Origin: Dryococelus australis
Taxonomy: Eukaryota; Arthropoda; Insecta; Phasmatodea; Phasmatidae
Assembly (NCBI GenBank): GCA_029891345.1
Contig: CM056993.1
Span: 110,603,123 to 110,667,122, forward strand
DNA: 64,000 nucleotides
Reading direction: 5' to 3'
Part shown: in pieces, positions 22,565-33,948 of the stretch
Layout of the letters: each line of letters begins with the position of its first letter
Numbering within the stretch: the first letter of the stretch is position 1
Translations under genes and position numbers: made by a program
The notes under the pieces: generated by a model
Databases searched by the model: none
Seen by the model: only the letters and a program-made list of their open reading frames with translations
Told to the model about the DNA's origin: nothing

Positions 22565-22991
22565 TAGTCTATTCCCGGTTCCCTCACACTTTTTGAATAA
22601 AACCTTTGTAAAATCACCCCAAGTATGAGACTCTTTAGTAATTTCGTACATATGCCATCTCAAGCGTTTTACTCCTTTGTTACCATGAAAGCATCCTATT
22701 TTTCGTTAAATTGAAGTTTTACCTGTATTTTATTTATAATTTACATTTAATTTATAACAAATGTGAATAAAACAGTGAGAAAACATGTGTGTTGGTAGCG
22801 CGTAGTATGAAATAGTTCTCATGCAAAATATCATAACAACTGATTGCGCACGAATTCGGTGTGTTGTACATTGATGTAATTTTCTATACTTGGTTCAGCT
22901 TATTTTTGCATGAGGTGGAGGAATATCCTGAAAGCAGAACTTAAGCAGTGCTTCAGAAAATTTTGAAGTATGTAACCGCAAATGAACTATA
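22563..22991 (+). mobile_element. MITE family C, copy 3
   Basis: Forward, complete: TATAGTCTATTCCCGG, CACTTTTTGAATAAAACC, GTGTTGGTAGCGCGTAG, GTGGAGGAATATCCTG, AATGAACTATA. It abuts A4, and the two share one TA dinucleotide (22563-22564). Confidence 0.92.
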
Positions 22992-23110
22992 CTTTGTGAT
23001 TACGCCGTGGAGAAGGGGATTTTTCAAGGAATGATGTGTTTAAAGTAGCGCGATGCCTTTTCCCTTATATGTCACGGTGATTACGCCGCCGTGTATCTTG
23101 GTGGGACAGC

Positions 23111-23532
23111 TATACTCCATTCACGGTTACTTCCAACTTTTCTGAAGCCCTGCTAAAGTTCTACTTCCAGGATATTCCTCCGACTCATATTAACAAGACT
23201 TAGAAAATTACACCAAGTGACCAGTGCACCGCATCCATGCGCTTTCAGTATAATAATATTTTGCATAAGAACTATTTCTTACTAGGTATTATTACCAACA
23301 CACCTATTTTGTCACTGTTTTTACTTGGATTAGTTATTAATGAAAAAAAAGTATAATCTAGACAAAATATATGTTAAAGTTCAATTTTACCAAAAATAAG
23401 GTTTTTTATGTTAGCACAAGTATAAAACGCTTGTGATATGACATATTTAGGAAACAACTAAACACATCATTCATGGTGTGTTTTTTCAAAGTTTTGATTC
23501 AAATAGGGTAAAGAAACCGCGAATAGACTATA
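23111..23532 (-). mobile_element. MITE family C, copy 4
   Basis: Reversed, complete: TATACTCCATTCACGG, TTCTACTTCCAGGATATTCC, GGTATTATTACCAACACACC, CGCGAATAGACTATA. Confidence 0.93.
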
Positions 23533-23818
23533 ACTATACAGGAAGTGGTTTTCGTCGGCGATGTGAAGGTTGCCGCCGGACGGTAGCGTCGCTTCAGCAC
23601 TGCGTCGGCGATGCGATGCGATGGCTCGGTGCCCACTCGGCCGTTACCTAACTTCTCCCGAGTCCTCCGGTAAAGGCCAAGGCTACGTGCGACGTACCTA
23701 CAACAGTCCAGGCCTCGGCTCTACGCAAACTGCACCACCGACAATATTGACTCGTTGACCGCCGTACCACTCATAACACCGCTTGCCTTCGCGAATTAGC
23801 TGCTCTGGAATAAGTATA
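23533..23818. other. CpG-rich patch between C4 and B5
   Basis: GCCGCCGGACGGTAGCGTCG and CACTGCGTCGGCGATGCG mark a CpG-rich stretch. The 62-codon frame at 23570-23758 has no recognisable domain. Confidence 0.4.
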
Positions 23819-24246
23819 TATAGGCTGTTCACGGCAAACTGGGCACTTTTGAATGCCCTGCTTAGGATCTACTTGTATACACGTTGCGTATTCTTCTGCC
23901 TTATGTAAAATTAACATTGCCATGGACATCATCACTTTATCCATGCGTCGGTCAAGTGGAACAGTGAAATTATTATAAAAAGCAAATATTTTACAAATCT
24001 GCTCATTTTTACACTTCGGAGCGTTGAAAATAATAGGAAGCGAAATAAATGATTTAAGCTATCACAAATGGTTACCTAACACTCTTTATTCGACGTTAGT
24101 ATATGGAACTACTTTCCCTCCATCATTACCAACTTTACTGGGTGCACGTTGCTCAGTGCGCCCGTCAAAATATATGCACGTAGGTGCAGTAATTTTTTTT
24201 ATAAGGTTGATTTTAAAAGTGCTCACTTTATCGCGAACAACCTTTA
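23819..24246 (+). mobile_element. MITE family B, copy 5
   Basis: Forward, complete: TATAGGCTGTTCACGG, TTAACATTGCCATGGAC, GGTTACCTAACACTC (showing the uninterrupted site used by the A insertion in B12), GCGCCCGTCAAAATATATGC and AACAACCTTTA. Confidence 0.94.
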
Positions 24247-24275
24247 TCACTATTTACTGTGACCTTTGATTGAAT

Positions 24276-24394
24276 AGTGCAATGGGGGTGAATGATTAGA
24301 TGGAGATTTTTGGACATTCGCCATTGCGATGCAGATGTCTTATGGAAAAACAGGACTGAGCACGTAACCTATGGACGAGAAAATAAATAAATAA

Positions 24395-24446
<52 letters not shown>

Positions 24447-24965
24447 TGTGCCACCAACAGATAACACACAGAAAACAACACCGGCTAGAAACTTGTATGA
24501 AAAAAATTAGGACAACACTGACAAAATAAGTAGGAACAAAATGGGACAACACAACAAAGAAAACTCACCCTAACACAGCAGTTTTACCAGACAGGATAGA
24601 ATGCAAGCCAGGTATGCTTTAGCCAAGAATATAATATGCACAAAGCCAGAAAATTGCATGAAAGAATCGAGTAAAATAAATACGGGACAGCAAGCTAAAT
24701 GCCGAAAACTAATATATTATATATGTATACGAAAAAACTATGTACGGCCAACACACAACACACCGAAGACGACACAGGCTAGTTACCTACTTACACAAAT
24801 AAAACAAACACAACGAAGAAACTCGCACAAACACAGTAGATTTCCCAGAAAAGACAGAACATTTGCCTTATTTGAGTATTTTTTCGTGTTCAGTCTTGTT
24901 TTTCCATGACATATCTGCATCGCAATGGAAAATGTCCAAAAATCTCCATATAATCAATATTTACC
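24276..24965. mobile_element. Inverted-repeat element P with internal duplicated module
   Basis: The left edge (GATGGAGATTTTTGGACATT, CATTGCGATGCAGATGTCTT) is repeated inverted at the right edge (24893-24965: GCATCGCAATGGAAAATGTC, AAAAATCTCCATATAATC). Inside, a module of the form AACAACACCGGCTAGAAAC...AACTCACCCTAACACAGCAG occurs twice in the same direction (about 24470-24595 and 24755-24865). A GT run lies at 24404-24445. No coding capacity; class undetermined. Confidence 0.65.
24404..24445 (+). repeat. (GT)n microsatellite
   Basis: About 20 GT units preceded by an AT-rich AAATAAATATATAT stretch. Confidence 0.97.
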
Positions 24966-25038
24966 GTTTTATTGTATTACAAGCTGCCTACAAGAACTTT
25001 TATTACTACAGCCCATGTGTCTTTGCAAAAATATATAT

Positions 25039-25473
25039 TATAGTCCATTCACGGTTATTTCCAACTTTTCCGAAGCCCTGCTAAAGTTCTACTTCCACGA
25101 TATTCCTTCGCCTTATGTAAACAAAGTTTAACTAAATCTAGAAAATTACTCCATAGGGACAACGCCCGCATTCTTTCACACTCAGTGTAACAATGTTTGC
25201 TAAGAACTAGTTCTTTCTGGGCATTACCAACATACCTATTTTCTCACTGTTTTATTCGTATTAATTATTAATGAAATATTATAACTTACAGATAAAATTA
25301 AAAATATAAGTTAAAACATTGAATTTAACCAAAAATAAGATACTTTTATGTTAACAATTAGTATAAACACTTGTGATGCACGAGGTATATAGGAAACAAC
25401 CAACACGTAATACATGGAGTGACTTCACATAGGTTTGATTAAAAAAGTGTAAAGAAATTGGTAATAGACTATA
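25039..25473 (-). mobile_element. MITE family C, copy 5
   Basis: Reversed, complete: TATAGTCCATTCACGG, GAAGCCCTGCTAAAGTTCTA (a block shared with family B), GTTAAAACATTGAATTTAAC and GGTAATAGACTATA. Confidence 0.94.
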
Positions 25474-25820
25474 TGGTTGAATGCTCAATTGTGTCGTGGC
25501 ATTCATAATGATGGTGGTGATGATTATGGCGAGTATTCAGCCAGAAGACCTTTACCTGCCGCCGTATGAAGGTGAAAGGACTACACAACACCCAGTCCTG
25601 AAATGGGAACAAAACAGTGACCTTTGCTCTATCAATCAGACGTCCTGGCCATTCGACTTCCTGCTTGTAAGAATTAATGTAGTGGCTGTTGCGTGGATTT
25701 AAAATTAGTCACACTGCTCTGGCTGGAAATTCTGCATGAATATCGTTCAAAATCGATGAAACTTTTGAAAACTCAGCTTAGTCTCCTCTTTCTTCCCCCA
25801 GTGTGTCCTTTCGCTATAAG
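25474..25820. other. No gene recognised
   Basis: A 73-codon frame at 25481-25702 starts with a hydrophobic stretch (VVAFIMMVVMIMASI) that could pass for a signal peptide or membrane segment, but no homology is recognised and no splice context is evident. Confidence 0.35.
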
Positions 25821-26113
25821 TAGGAATAGGAAAATTTCGCGGGTTCATTTCGGGACAAGATAGACGTCAGACACATATACAGTTAAGTCACCTTTGCAAT
25901 TGCATCACAGTTTATTAAACACGCCCTGGACACCTATGAGCAAATAGCAGACTTGCAAGGAGACACGTAACAAATCCCATACTGCTAGGTGTTGTGTAAC
26001 ACTGGTTACTCTCTGAAGCCGCAGCCAATGAACATACAGCTGAAGCTCGAGTGTACACAGGACTGTGGAGTCTAGCCTACAGATCATTGAACTAGGGAAA
26101 TTTTCCTATCCCT
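25821..26113 (-). mobile_element. Family F element, copy 2
   Basis: Reversed relative to F1 and of equal length: TAGGAATAGGAAAATTTCGCG at the left, GTTTATTAAACACGCCCTGG, CACTGGTTACTCTCTGAAGC, and GAAATTTTCCTATCC at the right. Confidence 0.85.
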
Positions 26114-26121
26114 GGCTGTAT

Positions 26122-26363
26122 GTAGATACCTGAAGTATTCGCGGATCCATTTTGGGACAAGTTGGAATTCAAAACACTAGCGTTTATGTAACTTCAGCCA
26201 TTGGTCCACGCGGTGTTTTACACCTCCTGAAGAACTGTGTCCAATTGTCGCCTTACGCTGTGACAGCAAACAACCAATGTGCAGTTGACATTGGCATATT
26301 TGTACATAAGACTGTAGAGTCTAGTCTACGGGTCTTTGAACCCGCGAATTTTTCAGATCTCTA
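26122..26363 (-). mobile_element. Family F/E relative, adjacent to F2
   Basis: Begins only about 9 bp after F2. Left end AGATACCTGAAGTATTCGCG, right end CGCGAATTTTTCAGATCTCTA. The interior carries GGACAAGTTGGAATTCAAAAC and CTGTAGAGTCTAGTCTACGG. F-type layout with E-type termini. Confidence 0.75.
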
Positions 26364-27012
26364 GCTATATTTATAAAAAAGTCATTGCTGCAGACTTAAT
26401 GGCTAGTTTTTAACTCTTCGATCTTTTTAGAAACACAAGCAGTAGTCATAGGACAAAATTTTACTCTCATATGTATTAAACAGAAAAAAATCACTTAGTT
26501 GCCACTAATTTAAAGATTACACGTTCAACAAGATATTAGTATATGTAACTCTTTTTCATAATTAGCTTAACCGAATACCCGACGACATTACTCTCAAATC
26601 GTTGTGCTACGATGTTCTCGTATTCGCATGAGACAAAGAAAGATATGTCTCGCCTCCCTCAATCGTAAACAAATGGCACGAACGCGGGGGTGTTAAGAGG
26701 TACAAATTAAATCGAAGCTTTTAGAACCAGTGAACGTGCAGCGCTGCAGACCAAATTAAAATGAACTTATATTACTTATTTTGCGATTATCGATTGGTGG
26801 GGTGCACCTTCAGCCGACATAGTGGTTGCAAGCGAGCACGGTGAGGTTTATTTTAACTGTGTTTGCTGAAACACCGGCTTCTGTGCTTTTCGAAAGGGAA
26901 AGCTGTGCGAACTAGTCTAAATATACGTATACAAACGGCACATATATCCTTAGTTTACACGGAATTCGAGCACAGAAATTCGAAATATTGCCAGTGTAAT
27001 AAAAACGAGTAC
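26364..27012. other. No recognised feature
   Basis: AT-rich sequence without shared repeats or recognised coding signal. Confidence 0.5.
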
Positions 27013-27444
27013 TATAGTCTATTTGCGGTTTCTCCACATTTTATGAATCAAACCTTTGAAAAATCACCCCATGTATGACGTCTTTAGTTATTTTCCAAGT
27101 ATGCCATATATCAAATCGCTTTATACTCCTGATAACATGAAAGTATCCTATTTTCCGTTAAATTGAAGTGTTACCAATATTTTATTTATAAATTATAATA
27201 TATTATTTATAATAAATATTCATAAAAACAGTGAGAAAACACATGTGTTGATACCACCTATTAAGAAATAGTTCTCACACACGAAATATTAATACAACTG
27301 AGTGCGCACGAATTCGGTGCGTTGTCCTTTGGTGTCAATTTCTAGACTTATTTAAGTCTAATTTGAACGAGATGGATGAATATTCTGGGAGTATAACTAT
27401 AGCATGATTTCAGAAAAGTGTGAAGTAACCGGGAATGGAGTACT
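27013..27444 (+). mobile_element. MITE family C, copy 6
   Basis: Forward: TATAGTCTATTTGCGG, GAATCAAACCTTTGAAAAAT, GTGTTGATACCACC, GCGCACGAATTCGG; the right end is decayed (GGGAATGGAGTACTA). Confidence 0.92.
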
Positions 27445-28199
27445 AGTAGTGACATGCATACCTTATTCAAAATGACTTCTTACGTTGTACGAACGGCAGT
27501 ATTTATGACCGCTATGCTTCTCACTTCTTGCCGCTGATATCCGAGAGTTCATTACCTAGCGGTTGTAATACCTGGACATAAAGATAAGAAATACCTGTAT
27601 TATGTTCATATTACAAGATATTTTCGAATATAAAGGTGCTTCAAGCGTAAGTATAATGTCGACAGTGCTGGCGACGGAACTCTCAACACGATACATTGTC
27701 TATAGCATTTTCGGAGCCAACCCAGTAAAAAACCACAATACTGACTCTACCTATCAATGTTTACAAAATTTGAAAGCAAACGTTTTGCTACCGTGACACA
27801 TTTTTAGAGAGTTATTCATGACACCGTAAATTTATATGATCTGTGCAGGAGATATATTGCTTTACACTTTAAACGAGAAATAGTCAAACATGTTCCACGT
27901 GAAAGTGAATAGTAAATATTACTGCATCAAAAATCGTCGACGACTTATTGATTATTTCCGTGGCTGGACTTCACTGGTTTGATAGTAAATTTGTGTTCCA
28001 GTGAATAGTATTTTTCTGAGATACTGCTTCCCCAGTTCATTCGACTGATTCGCAAGCCATGTCGCTTATTATCGGATATTCACTGACTAGTATGTCACAG
28101 CTTGAATTCAATTATCCATGTTGAGACTACAAAGTAACGTATATGAGCAAAGACCAATTTTTTTAGACGTTTATGTAGAGTAATAATATTGCTACTCTT
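27445..28199. other. No recognised gene
   Basis: Nothing firm. Between about 27960 and 28095 a few CACTGATT/TTCACTG motifs recall family K, but no termini were found. Confidence 0.4.
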
Positions 28200-28208
28200 C
28201 AAGACTGC

Positions 28209-28470
28209 TGGGACCGTAGTGGTTGAGCGGTTAGCCCGCTCGCCTCCCACCAAGGCGAACCGAGTCCAATTTCTGGTCAGGTGACTCCCGGATTTTCGTA
28301 TGTGGGAATCGTGCTGGACAATGCCGCTTGTCGGTGGGCTTTCTCGGGGATCTCCCATTTCCCCCGTCCTTTCATTACGCCGCTGCCCCCCCCCCCAAAC
28401 TCACCTTAATCACTCTTATCGGCTCTCAAGACCTCGATGTTAAGAGCCGCCAAAATCTATTCATTCACTC
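28209..28470 (+). mobile_element. SINE family S, copy 2
   Basis: Head GACCGTAGTGGTTGAGCGG, body TGTGGGAATCGTGCTGGAC, a 12-C run near 28388, and CTCAAGACCTCGATGTTAAG. Imperfect target duplications CAAGACTGC (28200-28208) and CAAGACAGC (28471-28479) flank it. Confidence 0.9.
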
Positions 28471-28479
28471 CAAGACAGC

Positions 28480-29334
28480 TTGCTACTATATTTCCATTCC
28501 AAAATGGTATTCAGTTATTTACAGTTGCGGCAAAATATGTCCCAAGCGGTTGTGTAACTATATGCTACGATTTTCTTTAAACTATTATGTCATTATTAGT
28601 TATTCTCTGTAATAACGTTCACTAAAAAATGCGTGTTAATTTTAGCCTAACCGTCACCGGGAAGAATGTTCATGCAGTGACGACTCCCCGCTGTCTTCTG
28701 CGAGACGATTGATGGTGCTTCGCGTAGGAGCGAATGCCTTTCCTAATACGTAATTTCTCCTTATTCACGCGAGGCACGCCCATCACCTGCGCCGTTTATT
28801 AACTAAGCTCTGTCATATACTTGTTTGGTGAACATTTCTTGGAAAACTTGAGGCCCATTGTGTAGGAAATTACTGTTCCCGCCACAACGAGAAAGAATGG
28901 GTGAGAACTTTTCATTATGAGTAAAGATTCTGCAACTGTTATACACCCATGTCTAACCACAACATTTCTGTTCCGAGAGGATTGAAAAAAATCAACGTTT
29001 TGGTCCTACGTATTACGGTTATGCTAGGAAAGGCTCAAGGGTACGGGCCGTTCAATATTACAGTGTTTTCGACTACTAAATTAACTTTTCGCTACTATTA
29101 GGCAGACATATATTACGTCCGTGGATATTATACTATTATAGTCAGTTCGTAGACTGACTGGCGCTTCGAGTGTAGACAGCCATGCATCATACCGCCCACG
29201 AACATATTGACTGTACTACGTACGAGGAAAGAAGGGGCTTCAACACACATGTGTTTTTGTAATGCTTTTACATCGCGTCTAACGACTTTGGACCAACGAG
29301 AAATCAACGATAACACTGCCCAACAAGGGAAAAT
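28480..29334. other. No recognised feature
   Basis: No shared repeat and no coding signal. The minus-strand frame at 29128-29316 lacks a domain. Confidence 0.45.
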
Positions 29335-29442
29335 GTAGCGTCACCATTGCACATAGCCAATAAACAAATGGGACTGACTCGAACGTATATAGCTCGGCGA
29401 AGTCTGCCTGCTGTCAGATAATAACGCGAATTTAGCAGGTCC
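29335..29442 (+). mobile_element. Family E, right-end fragment
   Basis: AGCCAATAAACAAATGGGAC, CGTATATAGCTCGGCGAAGTC and AATAACGCGAATTTAGCAGG match one half of family E (compare 39950-40098). The other half was not found. Confidence 0.55.
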
Positions 29443-29624
29443 CTGCTCATAAATAATGATGAAAGTTGGACGAGAACAGAATCGGTTTTGTCTTCACGCT
29501 GTTGTGCGTAATGCCTTGTGAAGGACGACCACAGAGTTTCCTCTGTCGATAATAAAGCAGGCGGATAGGACAGTGCGTGTAAGTCTTCTCAACCAGTTGC
29601 CTACTCGAGACTTATCATAAGCAG

Positions 29625-30051
29625 TATAGGCTGTTCACGGTAAAATGAACACTTTTGAAAGCTTAAGATCTACTTGTATGTACGTTGTGTGTTCTTCCGC
29701 CTGATGTAAAATTAACATTTCCATGGGCCTCATCACGTTACTCATGCGTCGAACAAGTTAAACTGTGAAATTAGTAGTAAAGTAAATATTGTACAAATCT
29801 GCTCATTTTTAAACTACGTTGCATTAAAAAAAAGTAAACAGAAAGTGAGAGAAATAATTTAAGTTATCATGGATGGTTACCTAACACTTTTTATTCGACG
29901 TTAATATATTGAACTATTTTCCCTTCCATCGTTACCAACTGTACTAGACACATGTCACTCATTGCGCCCGTTAAAATATATGCAGGTAGGGACAGGGACT
30001 TTTTTCTAAGGTTGATTTCAAAAGTGCTCACTTTATCGTGAACAGCCTTTA
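29625..30051 (+). mobile_element. MITE family B, copy 6
   Basis: Forward, complete: TATAGGCTGTTCACGG, TAAAATTAACATTTCCATGG, GGTTACCTAACACTTTTTA, GCGCCCGTTAAAATATATGC and GAACAGCCTTTA. A SINE inserted two bases beyond its right end. Confidence 0.95.
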
Positions 30052-30061
30052 CCAGCATGCA

Positions 30062-30324
30062 TAAGGGGCCGCGGTTAGCATAGTGGTTAAAGCGCCCGCC
30101 TCCCACCAAGGCGGCGAACGGGGTTCGATACCCAGCAGGGCCTCCCCCGGATTTTCGCGCATGGGAACCTTGCCGGGCGATGCCGTTGGCCGGCGAGTTT
30201 TCTCGGGGATCTCCCGTTTCTCCCCGCCCTTGCATTCCGGCGCTGCTCCGTCTCACCTCGCTTCGCCACGATCTGCTTTCAAGACCCTGGTGTCAAGAGC
30301 CGTCCAAATCTCTCCACTCAACTT
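30062..30324 (+). mobile_element. SINE family S, copy 3
   Basis: A box TAGCATAGTGG (30076-30086) and B box GGTTCGATACC (30122-30132), with the family S body. Target duplication AGCATGCA at 30054-30061 and 30325-30332. The promoter boxes are the best preserved of the S copies here. Confidence 0.92.
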
Positions 30325-30332
30325 AGCATGCA

Positions 30333-30589
30333 CACAGTAAGTTAGCGGAACCACACACTACTGCTTACTGTAACCATCGAATTCAGTTTATTAAAAAGAC
30401 ACATAAAACCGAGTCAGTGACCTGGGGTCACGTGTTTATTAAAAACTGTGTCACGTGTTTATTAAAAATCATACTGATTTACAGTGACTTATGCTACTGT
30501 AGTTTACAGAATTTGTGCACGTGATCTTTGAATGAATTTTGCAATGGCCGTGAATGACTAGATGGAGATTTTTGTACATTCACCATTGC
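30333..30589. other. Short tandem duplication, otherwise unrecognised
   Basis: GTCACGTGTTTATTAAAAA occurs twice at about 30428-30470 with a period of about 23 bp. From 30517 to 30595 the sequence resembles the left edge of element P (GATGGAGATTTTTGTACATT). Confidence 0.5.
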
Positions 30590-31045
30590 GACTGTCACTC
30601 GCGCATCCAGTTCAGTAGTCCCGCCCCGTCAGTCACTCTCTCCACTGTGCCGATGTTCGCAATCCGCAAATTTCTCTCTCGCCGCTACTCGTTACTTCAT
30701 CTCCACATACCTGGCGCTCGCTTTAAGTCGCACAATCCTCCAAACTCTAAACTGTCTGCTCGAAGTCCCGCCGCGGCTCTAAGTAGTCTCGCCGCGCCGG
30801 CCCGATCTAGAAGGTTCCTCGCACCCCGGGCCTCGCTGAGAGTGTAGACCAACGACCAGAACATTCTTCCAACGATAACCCACCCAAGGATGAGAGCGCA
30901 CGAGTCATGGCAGGCTTATCTGGCACGCGTGGTGCGCCCTTGTGAATCCGCTAGCGCTCCTCAGGTTACCGTTCTGCCCTCGGCACTTTGATTTGCTCCC
31001 TCGAGATTGGTTGAGTGGGGAGGGGGCAAGGGCAGCGACGCGGAG
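30590..31045. other. GC/CpG-rich segment
   Basis: Strongly GC-rich relative to the window (CTCGCCGCGCCGGCCCGATC, CGCACCCCGGGCCTCGCTG). It could be a CpG-type promoter region or the edge of an unrecognised GC-rich element such as an LTR. The 97-codon frame at 30554-30847 is arginine- and serine-rich without a recognised domain. MITE C7 starts immediately after. Confidence 0.4.
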
Positions 31046-31052
31046 CAGCAAG

Positions 31053-31480
31053 TATAGTCCATTTACGGTTTCTTCGAACGTTTTGAAATAAACCTGTGAA
31101 AAACTACCCTATGTATGACGTATTTAATTATTTCCTAAATATGCCCTGTATCAAGCATTTTATACCTCTGTTAACATAGAAGTATCTTATTTTCGATAAA
31201 TAGAATTTTTACCTATATTTTATTTATACATTATAACATTTCATATATAATGAACACAAATAAAAACAGTGAGAAAAAACCTGTGGTTATAGCGCCTAGT
31301 AACAAATAGTTCTACTGCAAAATATTATTACTACTGAGTGCACACTAATTCGGTCCGTTGTCCTTTGGTGTAGTTCCCCAAACTTTGTTATGCATATTTT
31401 GCACGTGGCGGAAGAATATCCTGGAAGTAGAACTTGAGCAGGGCTTCAGAAAAGTGTGAAGTAACCTCGAGTGGACTATA
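31053..31480 (+). mobile_element. MITE family C, copy 7
   Basis: Forward, complete: TATAGTCCATTTACGG, GAAATAAACCTGTGAAAAAC, CACTAATTCGGTCCGTTGTC, GGAAGAATATCCTGGAAGTA and GTGGACTATA. Confidence 0.95.
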
Positions 31481-32266
31481 TGTAACAATACTAAGGTTTG
31501 GCTTCGTTGTACACGAAGTATTAGGGAAATCTACAACGGAAAAGTACTTTAAGTATTCATTTGTACAGTTTGAGAGTACTGGGCGTTTATACATGTGTCT
31601 GGTGAATGCGTTTATTACAGTAGTTCACGTGCGACTATTATTTTTCTTTTAAAGTTTAATTGTTTCACCCGACAGTGGAATTTCTGTAAAACGAACAATA
31701 ATAAATAACATTCAAGCTGCGAAAACAAATATTTTGTATGTTTTGTCTAAATTTATCTTTAAATAGATCGTGATTATAATCTGATGAACTTTTTATATTG
31801 GCTCATAGATTTTCTCGAAAAATTTGACAACCCTTCCTCACTTTGTTAAACATAAAATTGGGCCCCTGAATTAATTCGCAGGTCTGCTTTGTCATAGGTG
31901 GTTTAGTTTACAAATATTTGATCTAATCTTTGCTGATTCACGTTTTGAATTACAGTATTTTTCAGAGGTCGTGTTGACATCTAGTTAAATGCGCTGCGCT
32001 TTTTTTTTGTTCATGGAATTCGCCCAGATAAGAATGCGCCTGGCAAACAAGTGCCTCCTGAGGCTGTGTACACTGAGATAAGCGTTATCAGCGGCTGCAA
32101 CAATGTCACGGCGAAGCTGTGCGGGAGCCGATGTGTATCTGCACACGTGACGTGACGCTCGCAAGCAGGTCAGGTGCTGCCGATCGACTGGCCGCCACCG
32201 CTCACTGCGAGACATTTCGATCTGTCGTTCACCCTACGATACTTATCGAATACAGCGACAACATGG
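31481..32266. other. No recognised gene; CpG-rich near the right end
   Basis: AT-rich to about 31980, then a GC-richer stretch (32080-32230) directly before MITE B7. No domain was recognised in the frames on either strand. Confidence 0.4.
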
Positions 32267-32690
32267 TATAAGCTGTTCACGGTAAAATGAGCACTTTTGA
32301 AAGCCTTGCTTGAGATCTGCTTGTATGCACGTTGCGTATTCCTCCGCCTTATGTAAAATTAACATTGCTATGGGCCTCATCACTTTATTCATCTGTCGGT
32401 CAAATGAAACTGTGAAATTATCAAGGAAGTAAATACTTTACAAATCTGCATATTTTTACACTTCGGTGCATTAAATAAACAGAACGAGAAAGAAACGATT
32501 TTAAGTTATCACAAATGGTTACCTAACGCTTTTATTCGACATTAAGGTATGGGACTACTTTCCATCCATCGTTACCAACTGTACTGGGCAAAGGTCACTC
32601 TTAGCGCTCATTAAAATATATGCATGCAGGAGTAGTCAATTTTTCTAAGGTTAATTTCTAAAGTGCTCACTTTGTCGTGAACAGTGTTTA
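32267..32690 (+). mobile_element. MITE family B, copy 7
   Basis: Forward, complete: TATAAGCTGTTCACGG, CGCCTTATGTAAAATTAACA, GGTTACCTAACGCTTTTATT, TCGTTACCAACTGTACTGGG; right end GTCGTGAACAGTGTTTA. Confidence 0.94.
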
Positions 32691-32819
32691 CCAAAAGTTC
32701 TGGCAAAATACAGTGCAAAGGGTGACTCCCCGCACAGATGTCGTTAAGGGTCTTTAGGTTGGAATATTGAGTAAACCAGGAGTGTGTGTGCTTTTAGGTG
32801 TAATTTTAGTGTCTTACAA

Positions 32820-33260
32820 CAGGGAAGAATAAATTCGGTTATACTGCGAACTCCAGTCGCATATGCCAGCAAAATAGCGTCGCTTACCAGCAAAATGTTG
32901 GAACGCCGTTCACCAATGAACGCCTGGCAACATACTCCCCCAGCCGGCAGCCCAGCTATAGGCCGTTCACGATAAAGTGAGCACTTTCTGAAACGGTTTT
33001 ATCAGACATAATAACCAATAGATACTTTCAATGTGGCCTGTGACTTTTGGTTTTGGGTATAGAGAATGTATACACTGTGTTTATTACTTACATGGCAGGG
33101 TTTACATTAACAAGTGGCGGAAGGATATAAATTGGTTAAAATAAAAAAATAACTTGGACTTCAAAAGTTCTCACTTTACCGTGAACCGCTTATAATAAGA
33201 AACCTTTCTCGGCGTGCTGTAGCCAATCAGAGGATGGAAATGCCACGTCATTTAACTTTT
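32820..33260 (+). mobile_element. Family D repeat, copy 4 (interrupted by A5)
   Basis: The left part has GCGAACTCCAGTCGCATATG, CCAGCAAAATAGCGTCGC and AACGCCGTTCACCAATGAAC. MITE A5 interrupts it at CAGCCCAGC-TA, and D resumes as ATAAGAAACCTTTCTCGGCG and GTAGCCAATCAGAGG, parallel to the uninterrupted arrangement in D1 read in reverse (GCCGGCAGTCCACATAATAA). Confidence 0.7.
32957..33194 (+). mobile_element. MITE family A, copy 5, inside D4
   Basis: Left end TATAGGCCGTTCACGATAAA, interior CTGTGTTTATTACTTACATG, right end CCGTGAACCGCTTATAA. The first third is diverged. It is inserted in a D repeat, so it is younger than that copy. Confidence 0.92.
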
Positions 33261-33948
33261 GTACTTTTAACCCATTCTGTCACCAGGTGGCAGCGCTGTC
33301 CTCCAGGGCGTATCTGATGGTAACTTTTGCCCAATTTCAAAGTAACTGGGATTTACACGTGTTTGGAGTCTAGGCTGTCTTCAGATGACCTCATTGTATC
33401 TGACCCGCGTGAATTGGCGATGTCTTCAATCCTCATCGCCGTTTCGATCTCTTGTCATTAGAACGACGCCATAACGATTACAGCAGTCAAAACTCCCGCC
33501 CTCCTTCCCTTTATTGTATTAAATATGATTGTTGAAAGAATGGGCTTATTTCCATGCTACGTAAGTTTTCACATGTTTTCTTTTGGCAAAATTTTGGATT
33601 GGCGCAATTCGTGGTTTTAGGAATGCGAGAGCATACATAGGAGCGTACATGGCTGACGTAAAAAAAGTCGGTATTTTTCTTTCATATTACATAGCTTCAT
33701 GTTTGAATTTGTTCGTTCTGAAACACCTCCTTTAAAAAACCATTTGAATGTTCTGATAGTAAGTGACATATGTCGTGACGGATGATAATTTTTTTTGTGC
33801 CACTATGTCCAAAAGCAATTGTTACGTGTTTCAAAAATAATCCTCTGTGTTTCAACACGAAGCGGAATGACGGAGCATGAACAATCCTTGCGCCAGAAGC
33901 AGCGTCGTAATAATTCCCCCCGAGTGCGTATTGGTACGTGGAATATGT
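33261..33948. other. Mostly unrecognised; F-like fragment at 33350-33420
   Basis: ACACGTGTTTGGAGTCTAGG at about 33356 resembles the right half of family F and the E1 insertion. No gene was recognised. Confidence 0.45.

Noticed and set aside
30083-30340. ORFs over SINE S3, and similar ones at 9257-9717, 28095-28612, 37966-38420 and 46145-46478
   Set aside because: All are different frames of family S SINEs; the same peptide motifs recur at each copy.
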